A DNA stretch of 64,000 nt from Hyphomicrobium sp. GTDB taxonomy: Bacteria; Pseudomonadota; Alphaproteobacteria; Rhizobiales; Hyphomicrobiaceae. The DNA is taken from assembly GCA_003987725.1 (NCBI GenBank), contig RXJH01000013.1:277995-341994 (forward strand), read 5' to 3'. The position numbers and the translations under genes were made by a program. How positions within the stretch are numbered: position 1 is the first letter of the stretch; every line of letters begins with the position of its first letter. Below are positions 9,729 to 17,404 of the stretch, one piece after another. The notes under the pieces are model-generated. The model saw nothing but the letters and a program-made list of their open reading frames with translations. It did no database searches and was not told the DNA's origin.

Positions 9729-9983
9729 ATGAACGATCAAACTCCGTCGCAGCCCCCGAAAGTCGGCCGCAGCCTCCATCGTCATCTCGCCTGTCGCCTC
9801 CGCAGGAACATCATCAGCCAGCGGATGACGCGTGGTCGCTGCCGGGTAAGATCGATCTTTCGGCAAGAGATTGGAGCCACCTCGCAGCCGTTTCCCGCAC
9901 ATCATTTGACGGCATCGAACATCGATCTCGATCATTTGACCAGCACGCTCGACCTATTCGAGGCCGGACATGCCAGCGGCTGA
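9729..9983 (+). CDS. Hypothetical 84-aa protein preceding the ABC-permease remnant
   Basis: I do not recognise this protein. It is basic in its first half and ends in HLTSTLDLFEAGHASG. Support for translation is local: AGGAG lies six bases before the ATG, and its last 14 bases overlap the start of the next gene, a typical coupling arrangement. It could instead be a decayed fragment of a longer gene, since the neighbour is itself degenerate. Confidence 0.35.
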   Translation: MNDQTPSQPPKVGRSLHRHLACRLRRNIISQRMTRGRCRVRSIFRQEIGATSQPFPAHHLTASNIDLDHLTSTLDLFEAGHASG

Positions 9984-10971
9984 GCAGAATGCCTCTCTAA
10001 CAAGTGGTTGTGACGCAAGCGGAACCGTTATTCCGCATCCGGCATTACGGCGGCTTGTGAACATTCAGCGCGAGTTCGAGCAATCGTTCGCACCACAGTC
10101 ACTCCATGAAACCTCATCGCCGCAGCCCGAGCGCGCCAACGAGACGCTGGCGCGTTGGCGGCAGATGGCAAAGCGGACGCTCATCCGCGTCGCGATGTTC
10201 TCGATTTTCGCCAACGTCTCGGTGTTGATCGTTCCGGTCTCTCTTCTTCAACTATCCGATTTCGTTTTGCCGGACCGAGGGCTCGCGCCGCTTCTGTCAT
10301 TGCCGCTGCTGACGCTGATCCTGATCGCCGCGATGGCGATGCTCGACATCCGTCGAGGGACGATGTTGAACGGCCTGGCGGTCTCGATGGAAATGCTCCT
10401 CGGCAACGCGCTACTCTCTGCCATGCTGGCCTCCGGGCCGACGCAGGAACGAGGCTATGTGGAAGTCTTGCGCGACCTACACAAAGTGCGCATTTTCCTC
10501 GGAAGCCCGACAATGCTGCATCTCATTGATGCGCCGATGCTGCCGCTTTTTCTCACCTTACTCATCCTCATAAATCCCGGTCTCGGCGTGATCGTGTTGA
10601 TCGCTGCCCTCGTATCGGGGAGTGTTGTTCTGAAGGGCGCACGGGCCTCCTCCATGGCCCAGGCGCTGACGGCGGCCGCGATCCTTGGCTGGGGTATGCA
10701 TCTCGTGCTCGCCGGCACGCTGACCATCGGAATGATGATCGCGGCAGCCATCATCGCCGGTCGTGCGCTTCGGTCATTTGAATGCGTGATCGGCGGGTGG
10801 AAGTCTGCGACGCACGCATGGAGGGCATATGCCCGCGTTCGCGCAACGCTTGTGGAGCTTGCCACCGTTGCGCCGGCCGTGCCGTCACTGTCGCCGGGAA
10901 TTGCGACGGCAAAGGTGCTGCCGCTTGGGAATACCAAGCAGAGAAGCCATCATATCGCGATGAGTTGTTGA
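9970..10971 (+). CDS. Truncated type I secretion ABC permease (PrtD-like membrane part only)
   Basis: 333 aa resembling the membrane domain of PrtD/HlyB-type exporters that secrete proteins with a dedicated ABC pump. Recognisable pieces are two helices (about 75-125), the coupling block VEVLRDLHKVRIFLGSP (about 164-180) with DAPMLPLFLTLLIL after it, and the last helices with GMMIAAAIIAGRAL then YARVRATL (about 254-294). The cytoplasmic helix extension expected between residues 222 and 226 (about 80 residues) is missing, and there is no Walker A, signature or Walker B. GAGG precedes the ATG. It runs into the tail of the convergent LuxR gene. It is probably a non-functional remnant; a half-transporter partner elsewhere is the alternative. 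Confidence 0.6.
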   Translation: MPAAEQNASLTSGCDASGTVIPHPALRRLVNIQREFEQSFAPQSLHETSSPQPERANETLARWRQMAKRTLIRVAMFSIFANVSVLIVPVSLLQLSDFVLPDRGLAPLLSLPLLTLILIAAMAMLDIRRGTMLNGLAVSMEMLLGNALLSAMLASGPTQERGYVEVLRDLHKVRIFLGSPTMLHLIDAPMLPLFLTLLILINPGLGVIVLIAALVSGSVVLKGARASSMAQALTAAAILGWGMHLVLAGTLTIGMMIAAAIIAGRALRSFECVIGGWKSATHAWRAYARVRATLVELATVAPAVPSLSPGIATAKVLPLGNTKQRSHHIAMSC

Positions 10972-11624
10972 GCAACGACCTTCGCGACGGCTTGCGTCGT
11001 CGTCGTGCAGTTCAGCTTTTCTCGCGCGGAATTCAGATGGAACCGTACCGTGCGCTCGCTGATCCCGAGGATCACGCTTGCCTCCCACGCCGATTTGCCG
11101 GCCGCCACCCACCGCAAGCAGTCCAGTTCTCTCGCCGATATGACGAGCGCATCGGATGTATCGATGCCGTTCCGGCGCAGCATATGGCTATGGAAATAGT
11201 CACCGAGCGTTTTGATCTCGGCACTGGAGGGTGCGCCTTCCGCTTCCGTGTCGCCCGCCAGGGGCAAACTGCGCGTGTATCCTAAAATCGCTATCTCGCG
11301 GCCGCGGGCCGCCAGCTCGATCGCCGACTCCGAAGCTTCGCTGGTGTTGCGGCCTCTCCATCGCTGTGCGAGTTTGGTGATTTCCAAGTCCGCCAGTTGC
11401 GCAGCCGGAATGGGGTAAGGCGTAATCGCCTGGCTCGCAAAATCACTGCTGAACGCACAATGCACGAACGCGCGGCTCGAATGCCGGGGGATATTCACAC
11501 CCAAATAGAAAAGATCATTGAGACGATAAATCGAACGCGTGGCAGAAAGAAATGCGACGCCCTTGTCTCGCTCGACGATCGCCGCCGGATCCGGCACGAT
11601 CTGCGCTAATACGCCCTTCAGCAC
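10950..11624 (-). CDS. LuxR-family transcriptional regulator
   Basis: 224 aa with a GTG start. The C-terminal helix-turn-helix is clear: ISARELDCLRWVAAGKSAWE, ILGISERTVRFHLNSAREKL. The N-terminal 140 residues align only loosely with the autoinducer-binding domain of quorum-sensing LuxR proteins, and its front appears short, so a signal ligand cannot be asserted. Its 3' end overlaps 22 bases of the convergent permease remnant. No luxI homologue is in the window. Confidence 0.8.
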   Translation of the reverse strand: MLKGVLAQIVPDPAAIVERDKGVAFLSATRSIYRLNDLFYLGVNIPRHSSRAFVHCAFSSDFASQAITPYPIPAAQLADLEITKLAQRWRGRNTSEASESAIELAARGREIAILGYTRSLPLAGDTEAEGAPSSAEIKTLGDYFHSHMLRRNGIDTSDALVISARELDCLRWVAAGKSAWEASVILGISERTVRFHLNSAREKLNCTTTTQAVAKVVAQQLIAI

Positions 11625-11985
11625 TGTAAAATAAATCCGGAGTATAAAGAGGCTCTAAAATATTTTTGATTGTAACGCTGTCGCGTGGAGTATGCGTAAA
11701 GCGGCGCTGCATCATTTTAAATTAAATGCGTACGCGGACGATTTTCCGAAAGTGCCGAGCTAGGCAAGGCTTCGAAGCATCGATGAGCGTGGAGGTTGGG
11801 CAACGCCGTGCCGTTATGAGAGTCAAGCGACTGCACTTGGCTCGACGTTTTATGGCGAATCACATCACCTGTGCTTGAGCCTTCGTTGGAATTCCAATTT
11901 TTCTGATTTTGATTTTCTCAGATTTCGATTTTTCGACGACGAATGTCAGATTTTTCAAATCAGTTTTCAGACGGGTTCTCATATT
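11625..11985. other. AT-rich intergenic region with repeated TCAGATTT motifs
   Basis: This separates the divergent LuxR and outer-membrane genes. The last 90 bases are T-rich and repeat a short motif: TCTGATTTT at 11902-11910 and TCAGATTT at 11918-11925 and 11946-11953, followed by AAATCAG that can pair back with the last copy. It could be the leader of the barrel gene mRNA. Promoter elements are not clear. Confidence 0.4.
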
Positions 11986-12753
11986 ATGAAAATAGCTCAG
12001 CTGTTGACAGCGCTACTCTTGTGCCTGCTCGGAGCTTCGGCGGCACATGCCGATGGCCCGAATCTTCCCTGGGGTGGGCCGCCCGGAACGCCATGCGGCG
12101 GAATTTATTCCGGTCTCTACGTTGGCGGAATGCTCGGCGGCGGCAGTATGAGAACGAAGGCAACCGCGGATCTGGGCTCCATCAGCGCGAATGATGGAGG
12201 CTTCACCATTGGTGAGTACAGCGGCTACAACTACCAGTGCGGTGATGCGCTCATTGGCATTGAATCTGACTTCAGCTATTTCGGCGCCGAAACCCGGCCC
12301 GGATGTCCGGGATGCGGCGAAGCCTTCAACTCATCGATGAACTGGTTCAGCTCGCTTCGCGGCAGAGTGGGCGTAGTGGCTGATGACAACATCCTGTTGT
12401 TCGCCACAGGCGGCCTCGCATATTCCAACGTCAACCACGAATTCACCGATCCATTTGCGCCCGGCGGACCGTTTGGACGTTCGGATAACGATACGAAATT
12501 GGGCTGGACGGTCGGCGGCGGTTTCGAAATGTTTCTGAGGGACAACTGGGCGCTGCGCGGCGACGCTCTGTTCGTCGATCTGGGAAGTAACGACGAAAAC
12601 TTTTCGTTCGGTTCCTGCGGCGGCGGACCCTGCAACGTGCGTGTAAGCTGGGATGACAGCTTCTGGGTCGTTCGCTTAGGCCTGACCTATCTCTTCAATG
12701 CCACGCCGGTACCCGTGATCCCGGAGTACGCCCCGGAATACAGCGTGAAGTGA
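11986..12753 (+). CDS. Outer-membrane beta-barrel protein (Omp25/RopB type)
   Basis: 255 aa. A clear signal peptide (MKIAQLLTALLLCLLGASAAHA) is followed by SGLYVGGMLGG, alternating beta strands such as SSLRGRVGVV and LFATGGLAYSNV, and a WTVGGGFEMFLRDNWALRGD segment. It ends with barrel strands and a short Pro/Glu tail. This is the eight-strand porin-like family common in Brucella and Bradyrhizobium. An unusual CPGCGEAF lies in an early loop. The internal ATG was chosen because it begins a textbook signal peptide; an in-frame extension to 11875 is unlikely. Confidence 0.9.
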   Translation: MKIAQLLTALLLCLLGASAAHADGPNLPWGGPPGTPCGGIYSGLYVGGMLGGGSMRTKATADLGSISANDGGFTIGEYSGYNYQCGDALIGIESDFSYFGAETRPGCPGCGEAFNSSMNWFSSLRGRVGVVADDNILLFATGGLAYSNVNHEFTDPFAPGGPFGRSDNDTKLGWTVGGGFEMFLRDNWALRGDALFVDLGSNDENFSFGSCGGGPCNVRVSWDDSFWVVRLGLTYLFNATPVPVIPEYAPEYSVK

Positions 12754-12798
12754 GGCCCCTCTCGGCGCGTCGCTCAGGCAATGAAACGGCAAAGAAAT

Positions 12799-12824
12799 AG
12801 GGCGGACGATGCCATGTCCGCCCT
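12799..12824. terminator. Bidirectional hairpin terminator
   Basis: AGGGCGGAC pairs perfectly with GTCCGCCCT across an eight-base loop. The hairpin lies between two convergent genes. CTATTCTT follows on the plus strand and ATTTCTTT on the minus strand, so it could stop transcription from both sides. Confidence 0.7.
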
Positions 12825-12854
12825 CTATTCTTGATCGGCAAACGGCTGCGTCTG

Positions 12855-13067
12855 TTACGCCGCAGACGCTTCGGAGACTTCCGGCTCCCACGCTTTGGAT
12901 GCATCTGCTGCAGCGGCAAAAGCGACGAGATAGGTCGTCGAAATTTCTCCGGACTGAAACATCGCATCGACGCGGGCGGCCTCGGCCATCATGTCCGCGA
13001 TTTCGTCGTCGGAAAGGCGCTCGGAATAGGCCGCGGAAAGCTCGATCTTGGAATTGCATTCAACCAT
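12855..13067 (-). CDS. Hypothetical small acidic protein
   Basis: 70 aa, alanine-rich and acidic, starting MVECNSKIELSAAY and ending EVSEASAA. No family recognised. The amphipathic pattern (SDDEIADMMAEAARVDAMF) suggests helices. The ATG at 13067 was preferred over a longer in-frame start because the upstream residues look non-coding. A terminator-like hairpin just beyond its stop supports a real transcript. Confidence 0.45.
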   Translation of the reverse strand: MVECNSKIELSAAYSERLSDDEIADMMAEAARVDAMFQSGEISTTYLVAFAAAADASKAWEPEVSEASAA

Positions 13068-13256
13068 GACGCCACTCGATCCCGTTGATGTCTTCGCACT
13101 TGTCCGGCCATCTCGATCTTCGAGTTGATCGGCGCGCATATGCTCGGTATCGGCGATATTCCCTAAGATCTTCAAAGCTTTCGCTCGTCCGATGCGGAGT
13201 TGCTTAAAATGCGGTTAGCGCTGCTCCTTATTGGATCGAAATAGGCGCGGCTCCCT

Positions 13257-13721
13257 TCATTTGGGCTGCCGCAATAGGTCGAGCCGGTTCAAAAATTCGC
13301 CCTGGCTTTTCAGGATTTTCGCGCGAGCTGTGGTCAGATCGAACCACGACGCGCGATCAATCTCGGGAAAAGTTTGCATTCGACCGGAGTGCGGTGGCCA
13401 TTCTATGCTGAACGTATTGCTAATGAGCGTTTCAGGATCCCAATCGGCCTCTATGGCCCACACGTGAACGCTCTTTCCCCCGGCTTGCCGGACCGATCCG
13501 AGCGGCGTCGCCGCGCCCTTCGGCTGAAACCCTGTCTCCTCGGTGAACTCGCGCAATGCGGCTTTATATAAGTCTTCTCCATCCCGAACTTCACCTTTGG
13601 GCACGGTCCAGGAACCTTCATCTTTTCTGCGCCAGTAGGGTCCCCCGGGGTGTCCAAGCAGGACTTCGAGCCCGTTCCGATCGCGATACAACAATACGCC
13701 GGCGCTCGTCGCAGTTTTCAC
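13257..13721 (-). CDS. NUDIX hydrolase
   Basis: 154 aa, starting at GTG with GGAAAG seven bases upstream. The NUDIX box is complete (GEVRDGEDLYKAALREFTEE, then TGF). N-terminal TSAGVLLYRDRNGLEVLLGHPGGP and the closing HSGRMQTFPEIDRASWFD place it with the diadenosine-polyphosphate/ADP-ribose-like house-cleaning NUDIX proteins. Substrate unknown. It is divergent from a second NUDIX gene only 30 bases away. Confidence 0.9.
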   Translation of the reverse strand: MKTATSAGVLLYRDRNGLEVLLGHPGGPYWRRKDEGSWTVPKGEVRDGEDLYKAALREFTEETGFQPKGAATPLGSVRQAGGKSVHVWAIEADWDPETLISNTFSIEWPPHSGRMQTFPEIDRASWFDLTTARAKILKSQGEFLNRLDLLRQPK

Positions 13722-13751
13722 GTTGCCGCTTTCCACGTAAATAGGATGGCC

Positions 13752-14159
13752 ATGTCGCTTCCTCGAACGCCTGCTCTTACTGCCGACTGCGTTGTCGTCG
13801 ACCCGGACCGCGGCGTGCTGATGGTCCGGCGAAAGAATCCGCCCTACAAGGGTTATCTGGCGCTTCCCGGTGGATTTGTCGAAATCGGCGAAGCCGTCGA
13901 GGATGCGGCGCGGCGTGAGCTCAAGGAAGAAACGGGCCTCGAGGCGATGAACCTTGCTCTCGTCGGCGTCTATTCGCACCCCGACCGCGATCCGCGCGGT
14001 CACGTCTGCTCGGTCGCGTTCCTGACGAGAGATGCGCGAGGGGACGCGAAAGCGGGTGACGACGCGGAAGCTTTCGACTGGATAAAAAAGTTCGATGGCG
14101 TTGAAATCGCCTTCGATCACCGGGAAATTATCACTGACGCGCTGAACCTCATCCGATGA
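13752..14159 (+). CDS. NUDIX hydrolase, ADP-ribose pyrophosphatase-like
   Basis: About 135 aa. The NUDIX box reads GGFVEIGEAVEDAARRELKE then ETGLE, preceded by VLMVRRKNPPYKGYLALPGG, which is typical of the ADP-ribose/8-oxo-dGTP class. The ATG at 13752 is five bases after AGGA; an ATG at 13746 is also possible. cbpA starts 11 bases downstream, so the NUDIX, cbpA and cbpM genes may form one operon, with the kinase gene following. Confidence 0.9.
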   Translation: MSLPRTPALTADCVVVDPDRGVLMVRRKNPPYKGYLALPGGFVEIGEAVEDAARRELKEETGLEAMNLALVGVYSHPDRDPRGHVCSVAFLTRDARGDAKAGDDAEAFDWIKKFDGVEIAFDHREIITDALNLIR

Positions 14160-14170
14160 TGTGAGCCCCA

Positions 14171-15112
14171 ATGGAATTCAAGGACTACTACAAAATCCTG
14201 GGCGTCGAACGGAACGCCACCGAGGATGACATCAAACGTGCGTACCGCAAGCTCGCGCGGACGTATCATCCAGACATCAATAAAGAGGCCGGCGCCGAGG
14301 CGAAGTTCAAAGAAATCGGCGAAGCCAATGACGTCCTGAGCAATCCCGAAAAGCGTGCAGCTTACGATCAGCTTGGCAAGGATTACCAAGCCGGACAGGA
14401 TTTCCGGCCGCCACCTAACTGGGACGCCGGGTTCGAATTTTCGGGGCGGCCCGGGCAGGGCGAGTTCAGCGACTTTTTCGAGTCGATTTTCGGAGCCGCC
14501 CGCGCCCAGCGACCCGGCCACACGCAGACGCACGCCACGTTTCGCATGCGCGGCGAAGATCACCACGCCAAAATCATCGTCGATTTGCAAGACGCGTTGG
14601 ATGGCGCAACACGCACCATTACCCTTCGCGTGCCCGAGGTCGACGATGGTGGTCACGTCTTGGTCCGCGACAAAAGCCTGACGGTTCAGATTCCGAAAGG
14701 CGTTACCGAGGGCCAGAGCATTCGCCTGAAGGGACAGGGCTCGCCCGGTATCGGCGGCGGACCGGCCGGCGATCTCTACCTCGAAATTCGCTTCAAACCC
14801 GATTCCGTCTACCGCGTTGTCGGCAAGGACCTTTACTTCGATCTTCCGATTGCCCCTTGGGAAGCCGCATTGGGTGCAAGTGTGAAGATGCCGACCCCTG
14901 CGGGGGCCATCATGCTCAAAATTCCTCCCGGGTCCGCGCACGGCCGCGAATTGCGCGTGAAGGGACGTGGAATTCCGGCGACGCCGCCCGGTGACCTCTA
15001 CGCGGTTCTCAAGATTGTCTGGCCGCCCGCGAACAACGAAAAGGCTCGGCACGTTTATGAGGAAATGGCGAAGGAGCTGGCGTTCGATCCGCGCGCCGGC
15101 CTCGGAATTTGA
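14171..15112 (+). CDS. cbpA: DnaJ-class co-chaperone CbpA
   Basis: 313 aa. An N-terminal J domain (about 3-70) has the HPD motif at residues 33-35, which stimulates DnaK ATPase. A G/F-rich linker follows, then two DnaJ C-terminal substrate domains with no zinc-finger cysteines, as in CbpA rather than DnaJ. The protein binds unfolded clients and, in E. coli, curved DNA. The next gene encodes its partner CbpM. Its stop codon lies in the first unit of a 14-bp tandem repeat. Confidence 0.93.
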   Translation: MEFKDYYKILGVERNATEDDIKRAYRKLARTYHPDINKEAGAEAKFKEIGEANDVLSNPEKRAAYDQLGKDYQAGQDFRPPPNWDAGFEFSGRPGQGEFSDFFESIFGAARAQRPGHTQTHATFRMRGEDHHAKIIVDLQDALDGATRTITLRVPEVDDGGHVLVRDKSLTVQIPKGVTEGQSIRLKGQGSPGIGGGPAGDLYLEIRFKPDSVYRVVGKDLYFDLPIAPWEAALGASVKMPTPAGAIMLKIPPGSAHGRELRVKGRGIPATPPGDLYAVLKIVWPPANNEKARHVYEEMAKELAFDPRAGLGI

Positions 15113-15142
15113 GGCTCGGAATCTGAGGCTTGGAGTTTGAGA
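15101..15142 (+). repeat. Three 14-bp tandem repeats across the cbpA-cbpM junction
   Basis: CTCGGAATTTGAGG, CTCGGAATCTGAGG and CTTGGAGTTTGAGA follow each other directly. The first contains the cbpA stop codon. The third provides a GGAG placed eight bases before the cbpM ATG. Confidence 0.85.
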
Positions 15143-15143
15143 C

Positions 15144-15506
15144 ATGGCAAATGGAGAGCGTGAGCCCATGCCCGTTGAATTGATCGGTCCGGCAGCAGTC
15201 TATTCACTCGAAGAACTGAGCCAGAATTGCCATGTCGAGGTGGCATGGATCTCGGAACTCGTAGCGCAAGGCATCGTCGAGCCGCAGGGAAGCAATCCAT
15301 CCGAATGGAAGTTCTCTGGCCTGAGCATCGTCCGCATCGCGAAAGCAAAACGGTTTGAACGCGACCTCGGAGTGAATCCCGCCGGCATTGCGCTGGCTTT
15401 CGAACTGCTGAACGAGATCGAGCAGCTGCACGCGCGATTGAATGTCCTTGCGGGCACGAAAAGCTCGCTTGCCGACAGCACCGATCAGCATCGCCAACTC
15501 CCCTGA
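15144..15506 (+). CDS. cbpM: Chaperone modulator CbpM
   Basis: 120 aa. A MerR-like winged-helix fold: YSLEELSQNCHVEVAWISEL, then EPQGSNPSEWKFS, then a helical RIAKAKRFERDLGVNPAGIA and a leucine-rich end. CbpM proteins bind the J domain of CbpA and inhibit its activity. An internal ATG at 15168 is possible, but GGAG favours 15144. It lies 31 bases after cbpA. Confidence 0.85.
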   Translation: MANGEREPMPVELIGPAAVYSLEELSQNCHVEVAWISELVAQGIVEPQGSNPSEWKFSGLSIVRIAKAKRFERDLGVNPAGIALAFELLNEIEQLHARLNVLAGTKSSLADSTDQHRQLP

Positions 15507-15532
15507 AATCCGTTTTTGTCGCGACACGCATC

Positions 15533-16462
15533 ATGCCGGGAAAACACATCATCGCGGTCGGCCATGCCGCACTCGATTATGTTTATCGGATCGAGGCATT
15601 TCCGTCGTCTCCGACAAAAATCCGCGCGCTCGATCACATCGCGAGCGGCGGCGGCATGGCCGCAAACGCTGCAGCCGCGATCGCGCGCCTCGGAGGCGAC
15701 GTCTCGCTCTGGGCCCGCATCGGCGATGATCCGTCAGGCGCAATAATTCGCCAGCAATTGGATGCGGTCGGCGTCGGCACCACCCATGTCCGCTCATGCG
15801 CCGGCGTTTCATCGGCGACGGCCGCGGTGATCGTCGATCGCAAGGGCGAACGGCTTGTCATTAGCGAGGACGATCGCGAATTCCCTCTGCCCGCCGATTG
15901 GCTTCCGATCGCCGATATTCAAGATGCGAAAGCCGTATCGAGCGACCTGACTTGGCTTGAAGGAACAGTCGCCGCATTTGGCGCCGCTCGCTCGCGCGCC
16001 ATTCCGACCGTGCTCGATATTGATTTGAATAGTGGGCAGCTGCTTTCGAAGGTTCTCGCGCTCACCGATTACGCGATCTTTTCGGCACCGGCCTTTAGGC
16101 AGTTTGTCAAAGGCGGAAGTGATGAAGAACGCCTTGCGGCACTGGTCCACTCAGGAGTTCGCCATGCCGGCGTAACGCGCGGTGCGCACGGATACCTCTG
16201 GATGAACCGCGAGAGAGAGCGAGGTCTTGAGCCCGCCTTCCCCGTTGCCGTCGTCGACACGACAGGCGCCGGCGATGCGTTTCACGGGGCTTTCGCATGG
16301 GCGATCGCAGAAGGACTGAGAGATGAGGAATGCGCGCGCATCGCTTCCGCTGTCGCCGCCATGAGCTGTCGCGGACTAGGCGCTCGCGCAGCCTTGCCGA
16401 CTCAAAGCGAGGTTGAGGAGTTCCTGGCGACGCATCAATCTCTTTCGGCACCGCGGGCATAA
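15533..16462 (+). CDS. PfkB-family carbohydrate kinase
   Basis: 309 aa ribokinase-like fold. The substrate-binding front has ASGGGMAANAAAAIARLGG. The catalytic base motif DTTGAGDAFHGAF is near residues 240-252, with the anion-hole glycines and the aspartate base. It most resembles the sulfofructose kinase/ribokinase-like subgroup, but the sugar cannot be read from sequence. It follows cbpM by 26 bases and may share its transcript. Confidence 0.88.
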   Translation: MPGKHIIAVGHAALDYVYRIEAFPSSPTKIRALDHIASGGGMAANAAAAIARLGGDVSLWARIGDDPSGAIIRQQLDAVGVGTTHVRSCAGVSSATAAVIVDRKGERLVISEDDREFPLPADWLPIADIQDAKAVSSDLTWLEGTVAAFGAARSRAIPTVLDIDLNSGQLLSKVLALTDYAIFSAPAFRQFVKGGSDEERLAALVHSGVRHAGVTRGAHGYLWMNRERERGLEPAFPVAVVDTTGAGDAFHGAFAWAIAEGLRDEECARIASAVAAMSCRGLGARAALPTQSEVEEFLATHQSLSAPRA

Positions 16463-16712
16463 AGCCTGCCCTTCTGCTGTTGCGGTGCGGGATGGCCGTT
16501 GATCTGTGCTGCGCATTTCTTGTGGTTCCTCGTGAGCACAAGGGGATGGTATCGCTAGCTAAAACCGAATCCCGCAACCTTGAACCCATTTGGACTAAAT
16601 TGTGCGCCGCCGCGCAAATATAGAAAAAATGATGGTGTTTGCGACAGAGATGATTGGCTTTTCCGAGCGATCGGCGTTTTATCATCCCCATAAAAACAAA
16701 GGGGGAAGCCCA

Positions 16713-16850
16713 ATGCCCGAGTCAGCCTACACGATGATCTTCGCAGTCGAGGCACTTCTCGTATTTGGCGCCATAGGAACCGGCGTGGTCGTTTTCCTCA
16801 CGAACCGCAATCACCGTGCGGACCAAAAAGTAGCTGCTCGCAGGGAGTAG
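16713..16850 (+). CDS. Small single-pass membrane protein (45 aa)
   Basis: The protein begins MPESAYTMIFAVEALLVFGA, has one hydrophobic segment (about 8-30), and ends in a basic tail NRNHRADQKVAARRE, so the C-terminus should be cytoplasmic. GGGGGAAG precedes the ATG at good spacing. No family recognised. Confidence 0.6.
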   Translation: MPESAYTMIFAVEALLVFGAIGTGVVVFLTNRNHRADQKVAARRE

Positions 16851-17404
16851 CAAATTCTTGCTAAAGGCTGAGGTTCGGTTGGCGGGCGGCGCAATCCGGC
16901 CGCGCCGCCTGATCGCGCGTGGATGAGCAAGCCGGATCAATAAAATTCATTTCCGGAGTTTATTGCGGGTCGCGTTTGAGACTGGCCGTCCGGCTGATAC
17001 GCAAATGTTATAGACTGAATTTTTTTTGGATATCGCCGTAACTTTATTCGCACAAGATGAACGAATTCAAAATCGGATCTGCACCGCATTTTGTTCTGAC
17101 TTTCCCTCGACATCATTCGCAGCCTTCGCAGCGTTCTTGAAGAGAAATGCGGTTTTTCTCTATCTATGACTTTTGGTCTGGATGACTCTGGACTGATCTG
17201 GCCCCTATTAATAACTGCGAATAGGCGGTACACTGCACATTGTATATTGCAGCAATAATTTTTTTCTTACGTATTAATTTTATCAATCTTCGAACTTGAC
17301 CCCGTCGACACGGCAATATTGCCGTTTCACCGCCGGGGTCTTTTCCATAATAGCGGCTCTTGCAAGTAGCGCCCCCAGGTTCAGCGCTCTTCACGAAGGG
17401 TGCG
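16851..17404. other. AT-rich intergenic region without a gene
   Basis: More than 500 bases with poly-T and poly-A stretches (for example around 17030 and 17260) and no plausible protein. It ends in the nested hairpin at 17298-17345. A small untranslated RNA read on the plus strand and stopped by that hairpin is possible but unproven. Confidence 0.4.
17298..17345 (+). terminator. Nested hairpin followed by a short T-run
   Basis: GACCCCG (17298-17304) pairs with CGGGGTC (17334-17340). Inside lies the perfect 16-bp palindrome ACGGCAATATTGCCGT (17310-17325). TTTT follows immediately on the plus strand, so it resembles an intrinsic terminator in that direction. No T-run follows on the minus strand, where the adjacent gene ends. 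Confidence 0.55.

Noticed and set aside
9650-10000. 116-residue plus-strand frame overlapping the 84-aa gene
   Set aside because: It lacks a ribosome binding site, whereas the frame at 9729 has AGGAG and coupling to the next gene.
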